Shown one piece after another: positions 1 to 5,328 of a stretch of DNA of 7,682 nt. Location: the NCBI GenBank assembly GCA_919901875.1, contig CAKKQG010000483.1, positions 1-7,682 on the forward strand, written 5' to 3'. The notes beneath the pieces were generated by a model, which saw only the letters and a program-made list of their open reading frames with translations, was not told the origin of the DNA and searched no databases. Numbering within the stretch: position 1 is the stretch's first letter; each line of letters starts with the position of its first letter. A program made the position numbers and the translations under genes. This DNA is from Anaerolineales bacterium (GTDB lineage: Bacteria > Chloroflexota > Anaerolineae > Anaerolineales > VGOW01).

Positions 1-1
1 T

Positions 2-259
2 TCGGATGAGGAGATTGACGCTTATGTTGCCTCCGGCGATCCACTGGATAAGGCGGGCGGCTACGCCATACAGCATAACGGCTTTCATCCGGTAGAAAAT
101 TTTTCGCATTGCTATGCCAGCGTCATGGGTTTGCCGTTGTGTCATCTGACTCGCGCCTTACGGAAATTCAAAGTAGAGTTGAGTGTGGATGTGCCATCGA
201 AGTGTCAGCAGTTCAATAACTATCGGTGCCCGGTATACGGAGAAATTCTGAGCAAGTGA
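2..259 (+). CDS. Maf-type nucleoside triphosphate pyrophosphatase, C-terminal part (5' end outside window)
   Basis: The open frame enters from the left edge and gives 85 residues before a TGA stop. Residues 11-24 (SGDPLDKAGGYAIQ) match the conserved (S/T)G(E/D)P.DKAG.Y.IQ motif of the Maf/YhdE family, and residues 38-46 (YASVMGLPL) match the following Y..V.GLP motif. These enzymes are cytosolic and hydrolyse non-canonical or modified nucleoside triphosphates to monophosphate and pyrophosphate; overexpression of some interferes with septum formation. The N-terminal half, with the nucleotide-binding S.SPRR motif, lies outside the window. The tail holds four cysteines (C37, C47, C68, C76 of this fragment), ending in NNYRCPVYGEILSK; their role is unknown. 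A repeat begins directly after the stop codon. The next gene, a peptidoglycan transpeptidase, is on the same strand, which fits a cell-division or envelope neighbourhood. Family assignment is confident; substrate is not. Confidence 0.87.
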   Translation, partial: SDEEIDAYVASGDPLDKAGGYAIQHNGFHPVENFSHCYASVMGLPLCHLTRALRKFKVELSVDVPSKCQQFNNYRCPVYGEILSK

Positions 260-301
260 TCAAACACGAATGACTCAAATGATTCGAATGACTCGAATAA
301 A

Positions 302-439
302 GTAACTATTCAGGCGTCATTGCGAGGAGCGTTCTTCGCGACGAAGCAATCTCAAACCTGCCCTGAGCAAAGTCGAAGGGGCGTGACCGAGATTGCTTCG
401 CACAGTGCGCTCGCAATGACGGAGTGGTTGAGTAATTAC
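302..439. mobile_element. MITE-like palindromic element, family A copy 1 (138 bp)
   Basis: The left end GTAACTATTCAG and right end TGAGTAATTAC form imperfect terminal inverted repeats. The inner arms GTCATTGCGAG and CTCGCAATGAC are perfect inverted repeats, as are the deeper arms AAGCAATCTC and GAGATTGCTT. The flanks are CGAATAAA (294-301) and TGAATAAA (440-447), matching at 7 of 8 positions, as expected for an 8-bp target duplication with one later change. The ends align with those of the copies at 4728 and 7512. No coding sequence is present, so movement would need a transposase supplied from elsewhere. Ends starting GTAA with an 8-bp duplication are known hallmarks of the IS66 family, so cross-mobilisation by such a transposase is a reasonable but untested inference. 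This copy has a further repeat nested between its deeper arms. Confidence 0.75.
361..380. repeat. 20-bp imperfect palindrome nested in MITE copy 1
   Basis: The sequence CCCTGAGCAAAGTCGAAGGG has inverted ends (CCCT and AGGG) and sits between the two inner arms of the element. Copies 2 and 3 lack it at the equivalent place. From general knowledge, close variants of this 20-mer occur between genes in many environmental bacterial genomes. It is the innermost layer of a three-level nest: 20-mer inside family A element inside ATTCG palindrome. Confidence 0.55.
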
Positions 440-496
440 TGAATAAACATATTCGTGGTATTCGTTCATTCGTAACATTCGTGATTAAACGAAACT

Positions 497-2728
497 GTGA
501 ACTACAAACGATCCATCTTCGTCATTCTCGTTGTGCTGTTAGTCGCCTGCACTGCGCCCGCTTCCGACATCACGCCCACGCCGCCTAACCCCGGCTTCTC
601 CGTTAAAACGCCCACGCCTTTACCAAACGCCGAAGGCACGGCAAGCACGTTTCTCGATGCTTGGAAGAAACGCGACTACAACGGCATGTATGGCTTGCTC
701 ACGCCGCTCTCGCAAGACGCGATCAAGAAAGACGCCTTCCTCAAAAGTTACAGCAACGCCGCCGCCGCGCTCACGTTGAGTTCACTCGAAACAACGGTCT
801 TATCGTCGCTGCAAAAAGACTCGGAAGCGGAAATGCTGATCCGCGTCACGTATAAGACGGCGTTGGTGGGCGATCTGGTGCGCGAGATCAAATTGCCGTT
901 GCGTTACGAAAATGGGCGCTGGGGAATCTCGTGGGAAGACGGGTTGATCCTTCCCGAATTAAAAGGCGGCAACACCTTGTTCATGGATTTCAAAGTGCCA
1001 TCGCGGGCGAATGTCTATGATCGCAATGGTCTTGCCTTTGCCGCACAAACAGAGGCGGTTGCTATTGGAGTCATCCCCGGACAGATCACCGACGAAGATA
1101 AATTAATCCGAGAACTCGCGCCGTTGTTAGGTCTTCATCGTGAAGCCATTCGGTCTCTGTATGAAAACGCGCAGGCTGATTGGTATGTGCCGTTAGGCGA
1201 AGTGTCGTCGGAGCAAATCTCGGCGCGCTATAAAGTTCTGGCGGGCATCAGCGGGCTGTCGCTCACCACCTATCAAACACGGTATTATTTAAATGGACCA
1301 CAAGGCGCGGCGCACGCTGTGGGATATATCTCCAGCATCCCGGCGAATTCTCTCACCGAGTATCAAGCAAAAGGTTATTCCGGCAACGAAAAAGTTGGGC
1401 GACTCGGACTTGAAGCGTGGGGCGAAAAATATCTGGCGGGCAAACGCGGCGGCACGTTGTACGTGGTGAAGCCCGGCGGACAAGTGGCGGCGCAATTGGC
1501 GCGAAGCGAGTCGGCGGCTGGGCAAGCAGTCTATTCAACATTGGATCGTGAGTTGCAAAAGCAAGTGGCGCAGGCCTTAGGCGATATGCCGGGCGCGGCA
1601 ATTGTATTAAATATGAACACGGGTGAAGTGTTGGCATTTGCTTCGAGTCCGGCGTTTGATCCAAATCTGTTTGACCCGACGAACTTAAACGCTTCGGCAT
1701 TGAGCAAAGTATTAAACGATCCGAATCGTCCTCTCGTCAACCGCGCCACACAATCTCTGTTGCCACCCGGCTCGGTGTTCAAAGTTGTCAATGTGGCAAG
1801 CGGATTGATCTCCGGCTTATATGATCGTGATACCACTTACACTTGCACAGGTGTATGGAGTGAACTCGGTGAGTCCTTCAAGAAATATGATTGGACAGTG
1901 GCGAAAGATTTGCCGCCGCACGGCAAGATCAATTTACCGGAAGCTCTGACCTTCTCGTGTAATCCTTACAACTATCACATCGCCTACGATGTCTACAAGA
2001 AAGATCAGAATCTGTTGCCGAAGACCGCGCGCGAGTTTGGTTTGGGTAAGCCAACGGGCATCATTGGATTCTTGGAAAACAACAACGAAGAAGTGGGCGG
2101 CTTAGTGCCAGACGCCGCTTGGAAACAAAAAAGTTTGGGCGAGCAATGGACGGCAGGCGACACAGTGAACATGGCGATCGGTCAGGGATATTTGCAAGTG
2201 ACGCCGTTACAGATCGCCAACATGTACGCCGCCCTCGGCAACGGCGGCACGTTGTATCGCCCGCAGTTAGTATCGAAGATCGCCGCGCCGGGCGAGACTC
2301 CGGTCTACGAATTTAAACCCGACGTGATCGGCAAACTGCCCATCAACGACTCGCAACTCACCATCATCCGCGAAGGGTTGCGCGGCGTGATCACCAACCG
2401 AAAGGGCACCGCCTACAATCGTTTTCTCGGCTTGCAGATTCCGGTCTATGCCAAAACCGGCTCTGCCGAAATTCTGGGCGGCGGTCTCGGCACACCGCAC
2501 GCCTGGTTTGCCGGTTACACGCAGGCAAATCGTAAAGACAAACCCGACATTGCCTTCGTCGTTGTGCTGTTGAATCGCGGCGAAGGCTCCGATTGGGCAG
2601 CGCCGATCTCGCGCCGCATCATCGAAGCCTATTTCTTGGGCAAGCCTTTCGCCTTATATCCGTGGGAATCAGAGATCGGATTAACCGCCACACCCAAACC
2701 AACGGGGACGCCGACACCAAAACCCTAA
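497..2728 (+). CDS. Class B penicillin-binding lipoprotein (peptidoglycan transpeptidase) with MecA-like N-terminal domain
   Basis: This 743-residue protein should cross-link peptidoglycan outside the cytoplasmic membrane. Its N-terminus is a lipoprotein signal with lipobox LVAC (Cys18), followed by a Thr/Pro-rich linker. Residues about 44-152 look like the NTF2-like MecA_N domain. Residues about 165-325 form the dimerisation domain (VYDRNG near 173, GRLGLE at 301-306). Residues about 360-715 form the transpeptidase, with all three catalytic motifs: SVFK (Ser426-Lys429), SCN (487-489) and KTGS (653-656). The tail is a Thr/Pro/Lys-rich segment ending TPTPKP. The GTG start at 497 is preceded by an in-frame TGA at 482 and is the only start that includes the whole signal, but no clear Shine-Dalgarno sequence is visible. 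The stop overlaps the rsgA start (TAATG), which suggests translational coupling. Most class B enzymes are anchored by an N-terminal helix; a lipid anchor is less usual. Whether it serves elongation or division cannot be told from sequence. Confidence 0.93.
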   Translation: MNYKRSIFVILVVLLVACTAPASDITPTPPNPGFSVKTPTPLPNAEGTASTFLDAWKKRDYNGMYGLLTPLSQDAIKKDAFLKSYSNAAAALTLSSLETTVLSSLQKDSEAEMLIRVTYKTALVGDLVREIKLPLRYENGRWGISWEDGLILPELKGGNTLFMDFKVPSRANVYDRNGLAFAAQTEAVAIGVIPGQITDEDKLIRELAPLLGLHREAIRSLYENAQADWYVPLGEVSSEQISARYKVLAGISGLSLTTYQTRYYLNGPQGAAHAVGYISSIPANSLTEYQAKGYSGNEKVGRLGLEAWGEKYLAGKRGGTLYVVKPGGQVAAQLARSESAAGQAVYSTLDRELQKQVAQALGDMPGAAIVLNMNTGEVLAFASSPAFDPNLFDPTNLNASALSKVLNDPNRPLVNRATQSLLPPGSVFKVVNVASGLISGLYDRDTTYTCTGVWSELGESFKKYDWTVAKDLPPHGKINLPEALTFSCNPYNYHIAYDVYKKDQNLLPKTAREFGLGKPTGIIGFLENNNEEVGGLVPDAAWKQKSLGEQWTAGDTVNMAIGQGYLQVTPLQIANMYAALGNGGTLYRPQLVSKIAAPGETPVYEFKPDVIGKLPINDSQLTIIREGLRGVITNRKGTAYNRFLGLQIPVYAKTGSAEILGGGLGTPHAWFAGYTQANRKDKPDIAFVVVLLNRGEGSDWAAPISRRIIEAYFLGKPFALYPWESEIGLTATPKPTGTPTPKP

Positions 2729-3681
2729 TGCTATCTGCCATCAGCCATCAGCCATCAGCCATTAGCGGTCTGATCATCAAAGCGCAGTCGGGCTTTTTCA
2801 CTGTTCACACAGAACACGGTGATGTGGTTTGCAAACTGCGCGGCAAGCTCAAACAAAAAAAACTTGAATCGGATTTAGCAACGGTGGGAGATCGCGTGAC
2901 GATCTCGCGTTTGGCAGATGGTACGGGAATGATCGAATCGGTTGGGGAGCGGACTCGCGCCCTCACCCGCCGCAAGCCATCACCCAAAGGTCGGGCGGCG
3001 CGCGGCGGCGACACCGACGATCAACATGAATCGATCATCATCGCCAATCCCGATCAAGCCGTGTTCGTCTTCGCCTGCGCTCAACCTGCTCCACATTTAG
3101 CGATGTTGGATCGTTTTCTGGTAGTCGCCGAAGCGAATCACATTCCGCCGATCATCTGCGCCAACAAAAGTGATTTGGTCTCAGCCGAAGAAGCAGAAAA
3201 ATTATTTGGCGGGTATCGCGCCATTGGTTACAGCGTGATCTACACCAGCGTCATAACGGAAATGGGCGTGGAGGCATTACGAGAATCATTGAATGGAAAA
3301 ATATCTGTGCTGACCGGACCGAGCGGCGTGGGCAAATCATCTTTGCTCAACGCCATTCAGCCGCAATTGGGGATTACGGTGAAGACGATCAGTGAAGCGA
3401 CACACAAAGGACGACACACGACGGTGCATCCAGAATTGATTCCTCTGCACGGTGGTGGCTGGGTGGCGGACACACCGGGGGTTCGCGCACTTGCTCTCTA
3501 TGACATTGACAAATATGAGCTGGATGGTTACTTTCGGGACATTTGTCTATACGTTGACCATTGTGCGTTCAGTAATTGCACACATTCTCAGGAATCAGGT
3601 TGCGCTGTGCGCGCGGCGGTGGAAAGTGGAGAAATTCAATCCAGACGCTATGAAAGCTATTTGAAGATCAGGGCAGGTTAA
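2728..3681 (+). CDS. rsgA: Ribosome small-subunit maturation GTPase RsgA (YjeQ/EngC)
   Basis: This 317-residue protein is a circularly permuted GTPase that checks late 30S subunit assembly in the cytoplasm. An N-terminal OB-fold (about 14-75) begins at GLIIKAQSGFFTV, the usual family start. The G motifs appear in permuted order: G4 NKSD (146-149), G1 GPSGVGKS (197-204), switch region KGRHTT (227-232) and G3 DTPG (248-251). The C-terminal zinc site reads C-x4-C-x-H-x5-C (Cys279, Cys284, His286, Cys292). The frame is open upstream to 2593, but that part overlaps the transpeptidase and has no family similarity. ATG 2728 overlaps the preceding TAA stop and is the best start. The first 13 residues (MLSAISHQPSAIS) are encoded mostly by a 7-bp tandem repeat and look like an add-on to the normal protein. 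The C-terminus stops soon after RRYESYLKI. Confidence 0.95.
   Translation: MLSAISHQPSAISGLIIKAQSGFFTVHTEHGDVVCKLRGKLKQKKLESDLATVGDRVTISRLADGTGMIESVGERTRALTRRKPSPKGRAARGGDTDDQHESIIIANPDQAVFVFACAQPAPHLAMLDRFLVVAEANHIPPIICANKSDLVSAEEAEKLFGGYRAIGYSVIYTSVITEMGVEALRESLNGKISVLTGPSGVGKSSLLNAIQPQLGITVKTISEATHKGRHTTVHPELIPLHGGGWVADTPGVRALALYDIDKYELDGYFRDICLYVDHCAFSNCTHSQESGCAVRAAVESGEIQSRRYESYLKIRAG
2737..2764 (+). repeat. 7-bp tandem repeat (GCCATCA x4) inside the rsgA start region
   Basis: Three exact GCCATCA units are followed by one variant, GCCATTA. Because seven is not a multiple of three, each unit is read in a different frame, giving AISHQPSAIS. Gain or loss of one unit would shift the frame between ATG 2728 and the OB-fold. 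Repeats of this sort are otherwise typical of gaps between genes. Confidence 0.85.
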
Positions 3682-3706
3682 ACAAGCAAATTAGAATAAA
3701 TGTTGC

Positions 3707-3736
3707 TTGACTCGCATTGACTAAATCGTGTAATGT
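3707..3736 (+). promoter_or_regulatory. Putative sigma-70-type promoter for the secreted protein gene
   Basis: TTGACT (3707-3712) lies 18 bp from TAATGT (3731-3736). This would place transcription start near 3743, giving a leader of only about a dozen bases before ATG 3756. An inverted repeat, CAAGCAA (3683-3689) with TTGCTTG (3703-3709), overlaps the -35 box and could be an operator, but this is speculative. Confidence 0.35.
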
Positions 3737-3755
3737 TTAACGTAGTGTTTATACG

Positions 3756-4727
3756 ATGAAGATGTTTAGAAAATCTCAGTTTACGCGTCAGTGTTTGCAG
3801 GCAGGAGTGATGATCATCGCTCTGATGCTTCTGCTTATAACCGTCGGCGTCTCGTCGGCGCAGGGACCGGTAGAACGCCATTATGATGAGACCGGTCACA
3901 CCGTGCGCGGACGTTTCCTCACGTTCTTCGACAAGTACGGCGGTCTGGCTATTTTTGGTTATCCTATCACCGAGGAGTTCAGGGATCCTCAATCAGGGAT
4001 GCTTGTTCAATACTTCCAACGCGCGCGGTTCGAATGGAATCCCAACAACCCCGAGCGGCATCAAGTGCAGTTAGGGCTGCTCGGTGATGAACTTAAACTT
4101 GGGCAACCGCGCTTGACACTAAGCCAAATCCCTTCGTCCACGAATCCAAGCTGTTATTACTTTCCCCAAACCGGTCACGCGGTGTGCAACGCTTTCCTCG
4201 ATTACTTCCGCGCCAACGGCGGTTTAGATGTGTTCGGTTATCCCATCACCGAATTCAAAATCGAGAATGAGCGTATTGTGCAAGTCTTCCAACGGGCGCG
4301 TATGGAATGGCGTCCGGAACAGGCGCCGGGTCAGAAGGTTCAACTCGCCCTGCTCGGATCGTCTGTATTTAATTTCCACAAGTTAGATTCAAAACTCAAA
4401 GAACCTGCGGTTATAAGATCCGTGACGCGGTTGAACGTGCGCGCTTCGGTGGGCGACCCTGTATCACGACGCTCTGGAATACAGCCTATCTATGTTTTCG
4501 TCACTGATCAACATGACAAGGCTTTGGATGGCGTCCTGCTCACAGCCGTCGTACATTTTGCATCGGGCAACCAAAATTTCGTCTTCCCATTGACCAACAC
4601 CCGCGGCATGACGCAGATAGATGTTCCGTTTGGGAGCAAAGCAGGCAGCCAAGTTTCGATAGACATTACGGCAACGTATCGGAACTTGATCGGTCAAACC
4701 CGCACGTCATTCTTACCGTGGTGGTAG
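3756..4727 (+). CDS. Secreted protein with two FGYPITE-type repeat domains and a C-terminal beta-sandwich-like region
   Basis: This 323-residue protein starts with a signal peptide: basic N-terminus, hydrophobic stretch at about 17-32 and likely cleavage after VSSA (Ala35). Two tandem repeats follow, at about 42-112 and 134-203. Each has the pattern TGH(T/A)V...F...(Y/N)GGL..FGYPITE, then a VQ.FQRAR.EW motif and a VQL.LLG ending. Such repeats are common in exported proteins of Chloroflexota, often beside lytic or cell-surface domains, and may bind envelope or carbohydrate, though this is unproven. Residues about 216-323 show alternating hydrophobic strands (QPIYVFVTDQHDKALDGV; AVVHF) typical of an invasin-like or Ig-like sandwich. 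There is no catalytic motif and no membrane anchor. Cys133 and Cys144 could pair. A second ATG at 3762 is possible. The TAG stop is followed without a gap by a mobile element. Function unknown. Confidence 0.85.
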   Translation: MKMFRKSQFTRQCLQAGVMIIALMLLLITVGVSSAQGPVERHYDETGHTVRGRFLTFFDKYGGLAIFGYPITEEFRDPQSGMLVQYFQRARFEWNPNNPERHQVQLGLLGDELKLGQPRLTLSQIPSSTNPSCYYFPQTGHAVCNAFLDYFRANGGLDVFGYPITEFKIENERIVQVFQRARMEWRPEQAPGQKVQLALLGSSVFNFHKLDSKLKEPAVIRSVTRLNVRASVGDPVSRRSGIQPIYVFVTDQHDKALDGVLLTAVVHFASGNQNFVFPLTNTRGMTQIDVPFGSKAGSQVSIDITATYRNLIGQTRTSFLPWW

Positions 4728-4837
4728 GTAATTGCTTAGACGATTCGTCATTGCGAGCGCACTTCGCGGAGCGGAAAGCAATCTCGGTCGCGCTTGAGAT
4801 TGCTTCCCGAAGGCTCGCAATGACGCTGAGCAGTCAC
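4728..4837. mobile_element. MITE-like palindromic element, family A copy 2 (110 bp)
   Basis: The left end GTAATTGCTTAG follows the TAG stop of the secreted protein gene directly; the right end is TGAGCAGTCAC. The GTCATTGCGAG and CTCGCAATGAC arms and the AGCAATCTC and GAGATTGCT arms are present. Positions 4741-4794 are identical over 54 bp to 7525-7578 in copy 3. The flanks GGTGGTAG (4720-4727) and GATGGTAA (4838-4845) match at 6 of 8 positions, which fits a decayed 8-bp duplication but would be weak evidence on its own. The element has no coding sequence. It lies upstream of the terminator, so transcripts of the secreted protein gene should carry its hairpin in their 3' end. Confidence 0.72.
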
Positions 4838-4851
4838 GATGGTAAAAACAA

Positions 4852-4887
4852 AAACCCGCTGTCACAATGACAGCGGGTTTATTTTTT
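4852..4887. terminator. Bidirectional rho-independent terminator between convergent genes
   Basis: A perfect 13-bp stem (4852-4864 with 4868-4880, core ACCCGCTGTCA) closes on a 3-nt loop and is followed by ATTTTTT. On the other strand the run of A upstream (4845-4854) reads as a T tract. It can therefore end both the plus-strand secreted protein transcript and the minus-strand transcript from the 79-residue gene. Confidence 0.93.
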
Positions 4888-4911
4888 GTAGTTTGAAGTT
4901 TGTAGTTTGAA
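4885..4911. repeat. 14-bp tandem repeat, two units
   Basis: TTTGTAGTTTGAA occurs at 4885-4897 and 4899-4911 with a one-base spacer, giving a 14-bp period. It runs out of the terminator T tract and ends 7 nt from the stop codon of the minus-strand small gene. It appears to be a short dispersed repeat rather than a regulatory site. Confidence 0.7.
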
Positions 4912-4918
4912 ATTAGCG

Positions 4919-5158
4919 TTATTTCTTCGCCTCAACCTTTTCGCTCTCTGCATTTTCCTCGTCGTCATCCTCCCAACCGATAATCCACACACACAACGCG
5001 GCGACTGAGATCGTGGCGATGATCAAGGCAATCCATTGCCCTGCCAGCAAACCAACATCACGCGCCTCATACACAATGATCGCCACCATGCCGGTTGCCA
5101 AGACAAGCCACGCGCTAAACTTAGGATGAGCTTTTGCCCATTCGATAATGTTTTTCAT
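4919..5158 (-). CDS. Small two-helix membrane protein, function unknown
   Basis: This 79-residue protein has two predicted membrane helices, at about 15-31 (AWLVLATGMVAIIVYEA) and 39-61 (AGQWIALIIATISVAALCVWIIG), joined by a short loop. An acidic, highly charged tail follows (WEDDDEENAESEKVEAKK). A good Shine-Dalgarno sequence and a -10 box precede it, so it is very likely a real gene despite its size. It lies downstream of the sensor kinase on the same strand. Without the 126-bp insertion and one copy of its duplication, only 35 nt would separate them, so it may have belonged to the two-component operon. Possible roles include a small partner of the kinase, but there is no direct evidence. 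I do not recognise a named family. Confidence 0.8.
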   Translation of the reverse strand: MKNIIEWAKAHPKFSAWLVLATGMVAIIVYEARDVGLLAGQWIALIIATISVAALCVWIIGWEDDDEENAESEKVEAKK

Positions 5159-5168
5159 AATTCAATCA

Positions 5169-5174
5169 TCTCCT
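5169..5174 (-). promoter_or_regulatory. Shine-Dalgarno site of the 79-residue membrane protein
   Basis: On the minus strand this reads AGGAGA, 10 nt before the ATG at 5158. It is the clearest ribosome-binding site in the window and supports the start chosen for this small gene. Confidence 0.8.
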
Positions 5175-5181
5175 GACTCGC

Positions 5182-5210
5182 ATTATACAAGACTGAGCTT
5201 ACGCAAACAA
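5182..5210 (-). promoter_or_regulatory. Putative promoter of the small membrane protein, partly supplied by the inserted element
   Basis: On the minus strand a perfect -10 box, TATAAT (5187-5182), lies 17 bp from TTGTTT (5210-5205), a weak match to the -35 consensus. The -10 box is in the flanking DNA and overlaps the duplicated target by two bases, while the -35 box is inside the 126-bp element. The start site would fall near 5175, giving a very short leader that begins close to the Shine-Dalgarno sequence. Confidence 0.5.
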
Positions 5211-5320
5211 GGCGATTCCATCACGAATGACTCGAATGAGCGAATACCGCGAATTTTTTTCATTGCCTTATTCGTTAAATTCGTATATTCGTGACATTCG
5301 TGATTAAAGTGCGTAAGTCC
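5195..5320. mobile_element. MITE-like element, family B (126 bp) with 9-bp target duplication
   Basis: The element is flanked by perfect 9-bp direct repeats, TACAAGACT (5186-5194 and 5321-5329). Its ends are inverted: GAGCTTACGCA at the left against GGACTTACGCA read inward from the right, matching at 9 of 11 positions including CTTACGCA in full. The interior is the CGAATGA/ATTCGT palindrome also present at 261-490. No coding sequence lies inside. It separates the sensor kinase stop from the small membrane protein gene. The transposase family that moves it is not identifiable from this window; the ends and duplication length differ from family A, so a different enzyme is likely. Confidence 0.8.
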
Positions 5321-5328
5321 TACAAGAC

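Larger units (their letters stand above)
261..490. repeat. ATTCG/CGAAT-rich palindromic repeat, interrupted by a MITE copy
   Basis: The whole gap between the Maf-type gene and the penicillin-binding protein is repeat. The left arm carries several CGAATGA units (CACGAATGACTC at 265-276). The right arm carries several ATTCGT units and ends with ACATTCGTGATTAAA (475-489). The arms are inverted relative to each other (CACGAATG against CATTCGTG). The same left (5222-5233) and right (5294-5308) sequences occur inside the element at 5195-5320, so this is a dispersed family. Here the palindrome is split by the element at 302-439; without it the core would be about 92 bp. The right arm ends 7 nt before the GTG start of the next gene. 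I see no convincing promoter in the gap. Confidence 0.8.

Noticed and set aside
261..490. ATTCG/CGAAT repeats as a CRISPR array or origin iterons
   Set aside because: Unit spacing is irregular, there are no spacers of constant length, and the units are inverted about a centre, as in a palindromic dispersed repeat.
1353..1700. Antisense open frames within the penicillin-binding protein gene
   Set aside because: They lie opposite a well-conserved catalytic gene, have low-complexity composition and no recognisable domain; they are shadows of its codon bias.
2593..2727. Longer rsgA reading frame starting at ATG 2593
   Set aside because: The extra 45 residues overlap the end of the transpeptidase in another frame, have no RsgA similarity, and would leave a 136-bp gene overlap; ATG 2728 overlaps the TAA stop and precedes the OB-fold closely.
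3683..3709. Inverted repeat CAAGCAA/TTGCTTG as an rsgA terminator
   Set aside because: The stem is only 7 bp and AT-rich, the loop is 13 nt and there is no T tract; it overlaps a likely -35 box instead.
4728..4837. Family A hairpins as structured non-coding RNA genes or riboswitches
   Set aside because: Copies occur in unrelated contexts and orientations with flanking duplications, which fits mobile repeats; no conserved regulatory position relative to start codons is seen.
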